A stretch of 64,000 nucleotides of DNA from Citrobacter sp. 18056 (GTDB taxonomy: Bacteria; Pseudomonadota; Gammaproteobacteria; Enterobacterales; Enterobacteriaceae): positions 124,001 to 188,000 of the forward strand of contig CACSJR010000012.1 of assembly GCA_902706235.1 (NCBI GenBank). Direction: 5' to 3'. This document shows positions 26,215-36,191 of this stretch, one piece after another (the first letter of the stretch is position 1; each line of letters begins with the position of its first letter). A program made the translations under genes and the position numbers. Under the pieces are notes generated by a model. It did no database searches, was not told where the DNA came from, and worked only from the letters and a program-made list of their open reading frames with translations.

Positions 26215-28044
26215 CTATTTTAATGAGATCGTTTTCGTCTTATCCGCCAGTGTGAAGGTAATGTGGTCCCCCTCACTCAGTGCCGCTGGCACCGCACTGA
26301 TGTTCCCGAGGGGCTGCTCACCTGCGATAACTGCGGTGATCAGCAGATGTGTACCCACGCTGAGCGAGCCTCGTAGCAGCGGAATAATGGCGCGATCGGG
26401 AAACAAGATATTGCTGTTAGGCGCGGTCAGGACGGTTTCACCCTGGCGGGAGACGGAATTGAGGCAATAGATGGCACTGATATCTGTCGCGGTGGTGATG
26501 CGACTATGCCCCGAAGCGTTATCGCATTGCGGAAGCGGCCGGTTCACCAGGCTGAAACCGCCTTCAACTGTCTCAAGCTCTCTTTGGGTCTGGATTTGAT
26601 GGACGCGTATTTGCCAGTCACCTAAAACCAGCAGCCAGGTGTCGATAAGTACATCCTTCCAGGGTTGCCAATGGCTCCAGATGACGCCATTTAGGGTGTT
26701 GACAGCAAGATATTCGCGCCGGCCACGCCAATAGCCATCATGCTCGCTGAGCAGCAGCATGGAGTCCGCTGAGGCATGCCCCAGACCGTTACGATCCCGT
26801 TCAAGGGTAAATCCATAGCGAGCTGAATAGGCAAATTTACAGTATTTAGCTTCGGAGTTTGCGAAGCGGTTAAACTCAAACTGGCCAGAGGTCATCATCC
26901 ACAGATGATTGGCGGAGTGCTGATTGACTAAAATTTGATGAGTCACCGGAATTACATGCAGAGATTTTCTCGGTGGCATCGGCAATTCTGGGGTCTGCCA
27001 GAATGGACTCTCTTTTCCTAAGGCCAGAATCAGCATACTTTTCAGCGCCCAGTAGGGGGAACCCGGCGCGTTATATTCTTCCGACATGATCAAATTGGGA
27101 TAGCTATAGCCGACACTGAGTACGCCGTCGCGGTCAAAAATAGGTTGTTTTAGCCACCAGCGTAAATGGCGCAGGATAATCCCTTTCACCACACCTGGTG
27201 GAAAAACATCCAGGCCTGACCAGGCGACCGCACTCCAGAAGGCGACCTGCGCAAAGCGGTAGGTTTGACTTCGGCCAAAGGGAATGGCATCCCCGTCATC
27301 GGTGAAGAAATAGAGGAAATCGCTGGCAAATTGCGTGGCCCGTTCACGCAATTGTTTACAGCGCACAGGATCGCTTTCATTCATCAGCGTGGCATAGATG
27401 AGCCCGTAAAAATGGAACCCCATGGCGATGTAATAATCTCTTGGCCGGTCAGCCCCATCGGAGTACCACCCCTCGCCAAGGTAATATTTTTCCATTGCGG
27501 CGAAATGATCATCGATAAGCTGCGTATTGACAGGCATTCCGCAATGATAAAAGCCCACCTGCACCAGGACAGGAAAAAAATGCCAGTTATTATCGGGGAT
27601 AGGCTGGTCTTCGCAACGTTTCAACCATTGGCATAACTGTAGCCGTTCTTGCTCATTGAAATGGGCCAGCAAGGGTTTACTGGCTATAGCCAACAACAGA
27701 CCAAATGCGGCCATTTCGACGACGCGTTGATCGTAAGCAATCGGGTCTCCCCAGTAATGAGGGTGGTCAGGGTTTGTGCCGTTTTTGATGCCCTGAATAT
27801 AAAACGCAAAGTGCTCTGGAATATCACCTGCCGCTAACATCGGTGCGACGGCCCAGAGCTGGCGGGAAAATGCCTCCATATGTGAGCGTTCGTGGCCATA
27901 ATGCGCAGTGAAATTTGCTAAATCGAAACCACTGATCTGGTTATTTCTGTAGTTCGCAACAGCAGATAACATCTCCTGCGTAAAAAGCAGCAAATCATCG
28001 CGATCGCGTAACGGATTATCTAGCGTAATGCTTTGCGGTTGCAT
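26215..28044 (-). CDS. DUF2264 protein (GH154-like), uronate cluster
   Basis: 609 residues with an N-terminal alpha-barrel-like half (QISGFDLANFTAHYGHERSHMEAF, GDPIAYDQRVVEMAAFGLLLA, NNWHFFPVLVQVGFYHCGMP) and a C-terminal beta-rich half. These are DUF2264 features; DUF2264 proteins are placed, as I recall, in CAZy family GH154 with exo-acting beta-glucuronidase activity reported for some members. No signal peptide, so the substrate must be imported. AAGGAC precedes the ATG at 28044; an in-frame start at 28116 is unlikely. It heads the operon with GH88. The specific linkage attacked here is unknown. Confidence 0.78.
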   Translation of the reverse strand: MQPQSITLDNPLRDRDDLLLFTQEMLSAVANYRNNQISGFDLANFTAHYGHERSHMEAFSRQLWAVAPMLAAGDIPEHFAFYIQGIKNGTNPDHPHYWGDPIAYDQRVVEMAAFGLLLAIASKPLLAHFNEQERLQLCQWLKRCEDQPIPDNNWHFFPVLVQVGFYHCGMPVNTQLIDDHFAAMEKYYLGEGWYSDGADRPRDYYIAMGFHFYGLIYATLMNESDPVRCKQLRERATQFASDFLYFFTDDGDAIPFGRSQTYRFAQVAFWSAVAWSGLDVFPPGVVKGIILRHLRWWLKQPIFDRDGVLSVGYSYPNLIMSEEYNAPGSPYWALKSMLILALGKESPFWQTPELPMPPRKSLHVIPVTHQILVNQHSANHLWMMTSGQFEFNRFANSEAKYCKFAYSARYGFTLERDRNGLGHASADSMLLLSEHDGYWRGRREYLAVNTLNGVIWSHWQPWKDVLIDTWLLVLGDWQIRVHQIQTQRELETVEGGFSLVNRPLPQCDNASGHSRITTATDISAIYCLNSVSRQGETVLTAPNSNILFPDRAIIPLLRGSLSVGTHLLITAVIAGEQPLGNISAVPAALSEGDHITFTLADKTKTISLK

Positions 28045-28369
28045 GTAATGTCCTTGTGAAAATTCATCTGAACATTTCAGAGATAATGAAGCAGGACAAA
28101 GATAATCATAATGCACATGAATTTATAGTGGGCCTCATCACAAATCAAAACGCTATTTCAAATAACGCATTCATGAGGTTTATATGTTCTTCATGTTCTA
28201 TTTTTGATTGGTATTATATTTATAGCATCAATCATTAAATCAGAATGAAATATCGTTCCATAATATGTGAACGGACGGTTTGATAAAGGCTGGTTTTGTG
28301 ATCTGTACGAATTTATTAAATTTGAATGATGCTAATTTAAGGGCCGTTGATCATTGAGAGGAATAAGCC
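28045..28369. promoter_or_regulatory. Divergent control region of the uronate cluster with KdgR-like box
   Basis: This A+T-rich region separates the DUF2264-GH88 operon from the lyase-symporter operon. AATGAAATATCGTTCCATA at 28244-28262 agrees at 17 of 19 positions with the KdgR consensus and has the same 7-5-7 layout as the box before the porin. A smaller palindrome CTGAACATTTCAG lies at 28068-28080 near the DUF2264 start. ATTGGTAT at 28206-28213 resembles one half of a UxuR/ExuR site, without its partner. Confidence 0.55.
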
Positions 28370-29587
28370 ATGCCCGTCAATCATTGTAGAAAACTATTAT
28401 TGCTGACTGCTATTACTATCAGCATGAGCGCTGAACTGTATGCGCAGCCGCTAACACTGACTGAAAAAGAGTTAGATTACAGCCAACAGCAGATTCAGGC
28501 GAATAACCCTGTTTTTAAGCAAGCATTCGCTGTACTAATTAAACAAGCCGACAGTGCACTAACGCATAAAAACTTGTCAGTGATGGATAAGTCATTGGTC
28601 GCCAGCAGTGGCGATAAACATGATTATTACAGTTTCCCGCCATACTGGTGGCCAGACCCGAAAAAAGCGGATGGTCTGCCCTATATTCGTAAGGATGGAC
28701 AAACTAATCCAGCGGCGAATAGCGATGCGACGGATAAAACCCGTCTGGTAGCGATGAGCAATGATGTTTTAACTCTGTCACTGGCATGGTATTTCACTCA
28801 TGATAAACGTTATGCGCAGAAGGCAACCGATCAGATCAAAGTTTGGTTCTTATCGTCTGCAACGCGTATGAATCCTAATCTCGAATATGCTCAGGCAATC
28901 CCGGGAATTAATACCGGCCGTGGAATTGGTATTATTGATAGTCGGGCGCTAGTCGATGTGGTCGATGCCATTGAAATATTAAAACCCACAGGCTTAATGA
29001 CGCAGACGGAGTATCAGGATCTGAAATCCTGGTTTGGTCATTTCTACACCTGGATGAATACCAGTCAAAATGGCTTTGAAGAAGCAAATTGGCACAATAA
29101 CCATGGTTCCTGGTACGACCTTCAGGCTGCCAGTTTTGCCCTGTTCAGTGGGAATACGTCCGCAGCAAAGAAACAACTCGAAATCACGCAACTACGTCGT
29201 ATCGCCGGCCATTTTGATATTCAGGGACGGCAAATGGCGGAACTGGAACGCACAAGACCGTGGCACTACAGCAACTTTAATCTGGAAGCCTACAGTCGAC
29301 TTGGTCGACTGGCTGAAAAAGTGAATATCGATTTGTGGAATTTCAATCTTGACGACCATAATCTGCGAAAAGGATATGGTTATATTGCCTCCTGGATTAA
29401 TGGTACCTCTTCCTGGCCATGGAAAGATATCGATAAATGGGACGATAAAACGGCGCTCTTCAATATGGTAACTGCGGTACATGCCTGGCCTGACGATGAA
29501 GTATTCAGGCAAAAAGCACAGTGGCTTCGGGCTAAATATCCGGATGATATCACCACGCTTACATCACCCATAATCGATAAGCGCTGA
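28370..29587 (+). CDS. Periplasmic polysaccharide lyase of the alginate-lyase superfamily (PL5/PL38-like)
   Basis: 405 residues with a signal peptide (cleavage after SAELYA, about residue 25) and an (alpha/alpha) barrel matching the Pfam alginate lyase domain. Landmarks are FPPYWWPDPKKADGLPYIRKDGQ, MSNDVLTLSLAWYFTHDKRYA and the active-site-like WHNNHGSWYD near residue 241. It should cut uronate polymers or oligomers by beta-elimination in the periplasm and leave unsaturated ends for GH88. PL38 members act on glucuronan or alginate; which applies here cannot be told. The symporter gene follows by 84 bases. Confidence 0.8.
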   Translation: MPVNHCRKLLLLTAITISMSAELYAQPLTLTEKELDYSQQQIQANNPVFKQAFAVLIKQADSALTHKNLSVMDKSLVASSGDKHDYYSFPPYWWPDPKKADGLPYIRKDGQTNPAANSDATDKTRLVAMSNDVLTLSLAWYFTHDKRYAQKATDQIKVWFLSSATRMNPNLEYAQAIPGINTGRGIGIIDSRALVDVVDAIEILKPTGLMTQTEYQDLKSWFGHFYTWMNTSQNGFEEANWHNNHGSWYDLQAASFALFSGNTSAAKKQLEITQLRRIAGHFDIQGRQMAELERTRPWHYSNFNLEAYSRLGRLAEKVNIDLWNFNLDDHNLRKGYGYIASWINGTSSWPWKDIDKWDDKTALFNMVTAVHAWPDDEVFRQKAQWLRAKYPDDITTLTSPIIDKR

Positions 29588-29671
29588 TAAATAATTCTAC
29601 GTAAAATATAGAATCCATGGTGATTTTATTTCACATGATGGACTATGCCTCCATACTTAAGGAGAACGGAT

Positions 29672-30937
29672 ATGTCATCAGATGTAAATGGAAAAGCACG
29701 CCGGAAGGCATATATATTCCTGAGCCTGTTATGCCTTGTGTACTTTATTTCATGGAAAGCAACGCTTGATACGTATACCTTTTGGCTCTCAGAGAAAATA
29801 GGGCTTGATGGTGTCGCCATCGGTATTGTCTATGGTGTTAATGGATGTTGTGCCGTCCTTATTAAACCTGTTTATGGACTGTTGATTGATAGATTGGGCC
29901 TGAAAAAACATTTGCTGTTTTTTATTACGATTATATCCATGTCGATATTTCCATTTTTCTACTTTATCTATCAGCCATTGTTAAAGCACTTTCTCTATCT
30001 CGGTATCGTCTGTGGCGGTGTTTTCCTGAGTCTGGGATATTACGCGGGGGTGGCTGCTTTAGAATCTTACCTCGACCGCTTTGGCCGACTGTTTGAACTG
30101 GAGTTCGGACAATTAAGAATGTGGGGGGCGGTGGCATCCGTAGTTTCAGCAGGGGCAACCGGATATATATTCAACATTAACCCGATGTACAATTTTGGTA
30201 TCAGTACGGTAGGCGCATTACTGATATTGGTGGTTGTCAGCCTGCTGAAACTGGATGTCAGTTCGGATATGAAAGAGCGTATCGTTGCGAAAGAAAAAAC
30301 AACGGTTAAAGACGTCCGTCATCTTTTTGTCCAGCGCGAGTTCTGGTCGTTTGTGGTTTACGTTTGTGGCATCGTCTGGATTTTGTTTGTGGCAGAACAA
30401 CAGTATCCTCGATTCTTCCTGCACTTCACCAAAACACCTGAAGAGGGTCATACCTTATTTGGTTATTTAACTGCCGCGGCCTTTATTAGTGAGTTTATTT
30501 TCATGATGATCGCCCCGGCTATCGTTAACCGTATTGGGCCAAAATATGGGCTTTTGATCACCGGGGTGGTGGTGGCGGGTCGATTTATCGGTTCTGGACT
30601 GGCCACGAGCATCCTGGCGATAGGGCTGATTAAACTATCCTGGGGCATCGAAATGGCGTTCCTGTTGGTGTCGGTGTTCAAATACCTGGAGATGAATTTC
30701 GATAAGAAAGTGAATGCGCTAATGTACTTATTCGGTTATCAGACCGTGAATTACATTGGCACGACGTTACTTTCCCCGCTTGCGGGCTATTTATACGAGC
30801 GTATTGGGTTTGCACATACTTATCTGGTGATGGGTTCTTACGTACTGGTCTTTACGCTGATTTCTGCTCTTTTTCTAAAGAATAACAAAATGCCACCTCC
30901 ACAAGTTGCGCTCATACCAAAAAATTCAATGAGTTAA
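29672..30937 (+). CDS. Oligosaccharide:H+ symporter (LacY/MFS OHS-like)
   Basis: 421 residues with 12 expected membrane helices. The opening FLSLLCLVYFISWKATLDTYTFWLSEK, the loop YGLLIDRLGLKKHLL and the two-fold six-helix layout resemble the LacY/RafB/CscB group of proton symporters. AAGGAGA precedes the ATG at 29672. Cotranscribed with the lyase, it is the likely inner-membrane importer of the unsaturated uronate oligosaccharides that the cytoplasmic DUF2264 and GH88 enzymes then cleave. A terminator hairpin follows. Confidence 0.82.
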   Translation: MSSDVNGKARRKAYIFLSLLCLVYFISWKATLDTYTFWLSEKIGLDGVAIGIVYGVNGCCAVLIKPVYGLLIDRLGLKKHLLFFITIISMSIFPFFYFIYQPLLKHFLYLGIVCGGVFLSLGYYAGVAALESYLDRFGRLFELEFGQLRMWGAVASVVSAGATGYIFNINPMYNFGISTVGALLILVVVSLLKLDVSSDMKERIVAKEKTTVKDVRHLFVQREFWSFVVYVCGIVWILFVAEQQYPRFFLHFTKTPEEGHTLFGYLTAAAFISEFIFMMIAPAIVNRIGPKYGLLITGVVVAGRFIGSGLATSILAIGLIKLSWGIEMAFLLVSVFKYLEMNFDKKVNALMYLFGYQTVNYIGTTLLSPLAGYLYERIGFAHTYLVMGSYVLVFTLISALFLKNNKMPPPQVALIPKNSMS

Positions 30938-30967
30938 ACAACATTGTGCTCAGAAGCGAGAGAGAAA

Positions 30968-31004
30968 GTTAAGAAAGGAGTCAGTGATTCCTTTCTTAAC
31001 CTTT
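30968..31004. terminator. Bidirectional terminator between symporter gene and yeaD
   Basis: A perfect 12-bp stem GTTAAGAAAGGA / TCCTTTCTTAAC with a 9-base loop stands between two convergent genes. Confidence 0.75.
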
Positions 31005-31013
31005 AAATAATGA

Positions 31014-31898
31014 TTAGCGTTTCGCGACGCGAATAGTCTGCGACAGACGCGTTGGTTTTTCTCCGGACGCTTTCTGCGGCGTGGTTACGCAGGCCGTTTC
31101 GACGCAAACGAAGGTTTTGTATCCGTCGTCTGGCATATCACCCATGCTAACGGACAGCGCAGGGCCTGGGTTCCAGCCGACTACGTTGCTCTGATGGCCG
31201 TGGATAACGTCAATATTACGGCCCAGTGCACCGTCATGGATCACGCTACAGCCTTCAGCATTCAGATATACGCGGTCAGTGCGGTCCGGGAAGGTCTGGA
31301 CGCCATCGGTCAACACGCCTTCTTCGGCATTTTTCACTTTATCGATATAACGGTCGCCAAAGCCACTCACTTTCACCGCGCTGATGTCACCGACGTTGAA
31401 ATAGGTGTGCAGGGCAGAGGTGGTTTCGAATTCACCGTGCGCTTCCAGTTCGATTTCACAGGTTTTACCCACTTTGAAACGCGCATACAGCGTGAAGTCG
31501 TGCGGCCATAGTTTCTTCGTTTCTTCACTGGTCTGCAGTTCGAAAGTCAGTACCACGCCATTGTCGTCTTCGTTATGGGCTTTCAGGTTCCACGGCAGAT
31601 TACGCGCAAAACCGTGCGCAGGCAGACCCTGCTGTTCCGCCGGGCCAAACCATGGCCAGCAGATTGGTACGCCGCCGCGCAGGGCGATGCCTGTTTTAAA
31701 TGGAGTATTATCGCTGAGCCACAGAACGTCGGCTTCTCCGGCAGGTTTCCAGGAGAGCAGGTGTGCGCCCTGAAGGGCAAATGAGGCTTTAGCCTGCGGG
31801 TGATCGACGACAATCAGCTCCAGGTCATCAAGCTGACGACGAGAGAGGACAGGGGTAAGTTGTTCAACTACCGGGAGAGCAAAAATTTTGTTAATCAT
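31014..31898 (-). CDS. yeaD: D-hexose-6-phosphate mutarotase
   Basis: 294 residues, the aldose-1-epimerase-like fold of E. coli YeaD. Visible are LSRRQLDDLELIVVDHPQAKA, RGGVPICWPWFGPAEQQGLPAHGFAR and HTYFNVGDISAVKVSG. It interconverts the anomers of glucose 6-phosphate and related hexose phosphates in the cytoplasm. It follows gapA with a terminator between, as in E. coli, so it probably has its own promoter or depends on read-through. Confidence 0.95.
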   Translation of the reverse strand: MINKIFALPVVEQLTPVLSRRQLDDLELIVVDHPQAKASFALQGAHLLSWKPAGEADVLWLSDNTPFKTGIALRGGVPICWPWFGPAEQQGLPAHGFARNLPWNLKAHNEDDNGVVLTFELQTSEETKKLWPHDFTLYARFKVGKTCEIELEAHGEFETTSALHTYFNVGDISAVKVSGFGDRYIDKVKNAEEGVLTDGVQTFPDRTDRVYLNAEGCSVIHDGALGRNIDVIHGHQSNVVGWNPGPALSVSMGDMPDDGYKTFVCVETACVTTPQKASGEKPTRLSQTIRVAKR

Positions 31899-31936
31899 GG
31901 TGCAATCCTAAAGGTTAGCCGTAAACGTGAAGCAAT

Positions 31937-31963
31937 AAAAAAGGCGACCGAGGTCGCCTTTTT
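31937..31963 (-). terminator. Intrinsic terminator of gapA
   Basis: A 12-bp stem AAAAAGGCGACC / GGTCGCCTTTTT with a two-base loop lies 22 bases past the gapA stop and works on both strands. Confidence 0.9.
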
Positions 31964-31984
31964 GGATCAGTGTCTCATCTCAAC

Positions 31985-32992
<1,008 letters not shown>

Positions 32993-33186
32993 CTATTTGT
33001 TAGTGAATAAAAGGTTGCCTGTAAAATTACAAAAACCTTACGCAGCGTCAAGCGGAATCGTGTCAATCATTGCGACAAATCAATCCTGTGCACAACCTTT
33101 GCGCGACTGACTGCCTCACTCATCCATTGGGCTCATTTCCATATGCGGCCTGCGGCGGGAATTTTAAAGGCCATAGGAGATAAAAA

Positions 33187-33202
33187 TGTGACGCGCGTCA
33201 CA
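33187..33202. promoter_or_regulatory. Perfect CRP-binding palindrome between gapA and msrB
   Basis: TGTGACGCGCGTCACA matches the CRP core TGTGA-N6-TCACA exactly and is a full palindrome, flanked by AAAA and ATT. It lies 207 bases before gapA and 117 before msrB. E. coli gapA has several promoters including a cAMP-CRP-dependent one, so gapA is the likelier target. Confidence 0.82.
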
Positions 33203-33318
33203 ATTACCTGGCTGCCCTTTCGCAACGAATAAGTTTAGAACAAAAGTTCGCACTTCATTGTTAATGTTTTGTTAGAATCGTGGCAGAAGTGGTCCCTTAT
33301 ACAGCGAGATGTGAGCAT

Positions 33319-33732
33319 ATGGCTAACAAACCTTCCCCGGAAGAGCTGAAAAGCGCTCTTAGCGAAATGCAGTTTTACGTGACGCAGAATCACGGAACCG
33401 AGCCGCCGTTCACCGGCCGCCTCCTGCACAACAAGCGTGACGGCCTTTACCACTGCCTGGTGTGCGATGCGCCGCTGTTTAACGCGGAAAGCAAATATGA
33501 CTCTGGCTGCGGCTGGCCGAGCTTCTACGAGCCGGCAAGCGACACAGCCATTCGTTATCTGAATGATTACTCTCATGGTATGCAGCGCACAGAGATTCGA
33601 TGCGGAAACTGTGACGCGCATCTCGGTCACGTGTTCCCGGATGGCCCGCAACCGAGCGGAGAACGCTATTGTGTCAATTCGGCCTCTTTGAGCTTCACCG
33701 ATGATCAAAATGGCGACCAAACTAAGGGCTGA
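33319..33732 (+). CDS. msrB: Peptide-methionine (R)-S-oxide reductase
   Basis: 137 residues starting [18 protein letters not shown]. Zinc is bound by the pairs CLVC and [14 protein letters not shown] and the catalytic Cys in [11 protein letters not shown] are present. It reduces methionine R-sulfoxide in proteins in the cytoplasm. The ATG at 33319 has GTGAG upstream and is the E. coli start; an in-frame start at 33280 is upstream of the ribosome site. It is divergent from gapA and followed by yeaC. Confidence 0.97.
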   Translation: MANKPSPEELKSALSEMQFYVTQNHGTEPPFTGRLLHNKRDGLYHCLVCDAPLFNAESKYDSGCGWPSFYEPASDTAIRYLNDYSHGMQRTEIRCGNCDAHLGHVFPDGPQPSGERYCVNSASLSFTDDQNGDQTKG

Positions 33733-33774
33733 AGAAACGATTCAGCAAATTATTCCTGAGGAGCGGACCCGATC

Positions 33775-34053
33775 ATGGAAATTGAGCAAATTATCGACGG
33801 CATGACTGAGGACGTTTATCAGCGTCTGGCGACAGCCGTAGAGCTGGGGAAATGGCCGGATGGCGTCGCGTTAACGCCGGAACAGAAAGAGAACTGTTTG
33901 CAGCTGGTGATGCTCTGGCAAGCGCGTTACAACACCGACGCGCAGCATATGACAATCGACACTCAGGGACAGATGGTGATGAAAAGTAAACAGCAGCTAA
34001 AAGAGGATTTTGGCCTCGCGCCAAAACCGATTGCGACGATGAAGATGCTGTAA
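33775..34053 (+). CDS. yeaC: YeaC (DUF1315)
   Basis: 92 residues matching E. coli YeaC: DVYQRLATAVELGKWPDGVALTPEQKEN and NTDAQHMTIDTQGQMVMKSK. Mainly helical and soluble; function is unknown. It follows msrB by 42 bases in the same order as E. coli, with GAGGAG upstream, and is probably cotranscribed with it. Confidence 0.95.
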   Translation: MEIEQIIDGMTEDVYQRLATAVELGKWPDGVALTPEQKENCLQLVMLWQARYNTDAQHMTIDTQGQMVMKSKQQLKEDFGLAPKPIATMKML

Positions 34054-34061
34054 GAGGTTTC

Positions 34062-34100
34062 GCCCGGCGGCGCTGGCGCTTGCCGGGCCTACCGGGCCGA
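34062..34100. repeat. REP element after yeaC
   Basis: CGCCCGGCGGCGCTGGCGC and TTGCCGGGCC with CTACCGGGCC form REP-type hairpins between the convergent yeaC and chitinase genes. Confidence 0.7.
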
Positions 34101-34125
34101 TGTTGTCAGCCCGGTTTATCTTACG

Positions 34126-35379
34126 TTAGTGTTTAATCCCCAACGACGTCGCGAGCTGCTTCGCTAACCGGTTATGGTCGTCCGCGCCATACTCCCAGAA
34201 CATCGCGCCGCCCAGACCTTTCTCCTTGATGTACTGCGCCTTCAGGTCAACTGACTGCGGATTTTCATACGACAACGCAAACAGTGGTTTGCCTTCGGCT
34301 GATTGCACCGACAGCCATGGCACCTTCGCCTGATCGTCCCAGTGCTGAGTAAAGCGTTTCTGCGGATCGTTAATCAGCTTGCCGACAATATCGTTGTACT
34401 TTACGTAGGTGTCTTTCGTCAGGTCATAGCCCAGCGATTTGAACAGTTCTGTTTCCTGCGCGCTGAAGTAGGGCTGCGTCACCGGGTTTTTCGCCGCATC
34501 CGCTTTTGACCAGTCAATACCGGGTTCCACGCTGCGTTTCGGCACGCGACCATAGAAACCAATGCCCAGGTTCATCTGCTCCGGTTTCAGTCCTGCCGCG
34601 AGATAATTGTTCACTACAAAGTCGACGCTGTACTTATCGGTAGCAGCAACCGTTGGCCAGTGGCTTGAGTCGTACAGGTTCGAGTTGAAGTACTGCGTGC
34701 CATAGGCCATATCGTAGGTCATCAGGTTGATGTAGTTCAGATACGGTGCGATGGCTTTCACATCAACCCAGCTTTTCGGGCTTTCGGCGTTGGCACCCAG
34801 CGCGACGGTCACTAACTTCTCTTTTGGTAATGTTTCCCGCATCTCTTTAAGCAGGGCGGTAAAGTTGTCTTTATCCTCCGGTTGTTTATCGACCAGACCC
34901 CAGGCGCCGTTGACCGGGTATTCCCAGTCGAGATCGATGCCATCGAGTCCGTAGGTTTTGACGATGTCAGCGGTGGAGCGGATAAACACCTCCCGGCTCT
35001 CTTTGCTGTCAGCGGCACCGGAAAAGCCTCGGGCACCCCAGCCACCGACTGAGAGCAGGACTTTCAGGCGTGGATTTTGTTTGCGCAGTTCAGGGATTTT
35101 GTGCAAGTCGGCGATCACTTTTGGCGACAGCCAAATCTGGTGCAGTTTGCCGGTGTCTTTCAACGCGTCGTTAGTTTCACCCGTTTCATTGTTGTAAATC
35201 AGGCCAAACGAGTAGTTGAGGTGGGTTATTTGGCGCACATCCAGCTTGTCGATATCTCCGCCGGGGCCGGCTGTCACATCGCCGCCACCGTTGAAATAAC
35301 CCACGGACATCAGATCTGTGGCAAATACGTAAGGAGCGCAGAGCAGGGGTAAGGCTGCCAGAACAGGCATAAGCTTCAT
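34126..35379 (-). CDS. Secreted GH18 chitinase
   Basis: 417 residues with a signal peptide (MKLMPVLAALPLLCAPYVFA) and one GH18 barrel. The catalytic motif DGIDLDWEYP is intact (Glu as acid), with the SVGGWG strand motif before it and MTYDMAYG after. It should cleave beta-1,4-linked N-acetylglucosamine polymers in the periplasm or outside. No chitin-binding or fibronectin domain is seen. The ATG at 35379 follows GAGGAA; an in-frame upstream start at 35421 would spoil the signal peptide. It sits between yeaC and pncA, where E. coli K-12 has other genes, so it is an accessory insertion. Confidence 0.9.
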   Translation of the reverse strand: MKLMPVLAALPLLCAPYVFATDLMSVGYFNGGGDVTAGPGGDIDKLDVRQITHLNYSFGLIYNNETGETNDALKDTGKLHQIWLSPKVIADLHKIPELRKQNPRLKVLLSVGGWGARGFSGAADSKESREVFIRSTADIVKTYGLDGIDLDWEYPVNGAWGLVDKQPEDKDNFTALLKEMRETLPKEKLVTVALGANAESPKSWVDVKAIAPYLNYINLMTYDMAYGTQYFNSNLYDSSHWPTVAATDKYSVDFVVNNYLAAGLKPEQMNLGIGFYGRVPKRSVEPGIDWSKADAAKNPVTQPYFSAQETELFKSLGYDLTKDTYVKYNDIVGKLINDPQKRFTQHWDDQAKVPWLSVQSAEGKPLFALSYENPQSVDLKAQYIKEKGLGGAMFWEYGADDHNRLAKQLATSLGIKH

Positions 35380-35538
35380 ACAATTTCCTCTTTGACTGAT
35401 AAATAAACACGCACGCCACACAAGGGCGTGGCGAAAAAAAAGCCAAAAAAGCGTAGCATTGCCGCTTCGCTAAAACTGCGAGAAAGCTTCAAATTATTGT
35501 ATTCGAGGGGAAATGCCCGGCGTGATGCCAGGCAGGGA

Positions 35539-36180
35539 TCACGCCTGGGTTTCCTGCCAGTCGGCGAAGGTGTAGAGTGTAGCACCTTCGGCGGCCATCT
35601 CCATAAATGCCTGGGCGCTGTCCTGCGGGTTGATATTCACCCCGCGACAGCCGTCGGTAATCACATTCACTTCATAGCCAAGTTTCAAGGCGTCCAGCAC
35701 CGTAAACTTCACGCAGTAATCCGTCGCCAGGCCCATCACGATCAACTCGGAGACTTTCTGCGCTTTTAGCCAGTCGTCCAGCCCGGTTTTCTGCCGATGG
35801 CCGTTGTCGTAAAAGGCGCTGTAGCTGTCAATATTGACCGCTTCACCTTTCGGAAACACCACGTCGATAAACTGATCGGCCAGCAGAGGATGCAACTCGG
35901 CACCTTCAGTATTCTGCACGCAGTGATCGGGCCAGAAGGTTTGCGGTAGACCGTCGAGCTGGCCCTGCGTAAAGGGCTTAACGTGATGCTGACGGGCAAA
36001 GCTTCCATGATTGGCCGGATGCCAGTCTTTACTGGCGACAATCGCGTCACCGCGAACCAGACACCAGTGGATCAGGGCATTCGCCACGTCCACCGTGCTG
36101 TCGCCTTCCGGCACCGCGAGTGCGCCCCCGGCACAAAAGTCGTTCTGCAAATCCACCAGTAACAGCGCGCGTGCGTTCAT
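35539..36180 (-). CDS. pncA: Nicotinamidase
   Basis: 213 residues with the isochorismatase-like fold: catalytic Asp in LLVDLQNDF (residue 10), the metal ligands in DWHPANHGSF, a Lys in FPKGEAVNIDSYSAF and the nucleophile Cys near residue 155 in LATDYCVKFT. It converts nicotinamide to nicotinate in the NAD salvage pathway. The ansA stop is 11 bases upstream, so ansA-pncA form an operon as in E. coli. Confidence 0.97.
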   Translation of the reverse strand: MNARALLLVDLQNDFCAGGALAVPEGDSTVDVANALIHWCLVRGDAIVASKDWHPANHGSFARQHHVKPFTQGQLDGLPQTFWPDHCVQNTEGAELHPLLADQFIDVVFPKGEAVNIDSYSAFYDNGHRQKTGLDDWLKAQKVSELIVMGLATDYCVKFTVLDALKLGYEVNVITDGCRGVNINPQDSAQAFMEMAAEGATLYTFADWQETQA

Positions 36181-36191
36181 CTTGGCTCTCC

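Noticed and set aside
28288..28310. GTTTTGTGATCTGTACGAATT as a CRP site before the lyase gene
   Set aside because: Only the left half matches TGTGA; the right half does not match TCACA.
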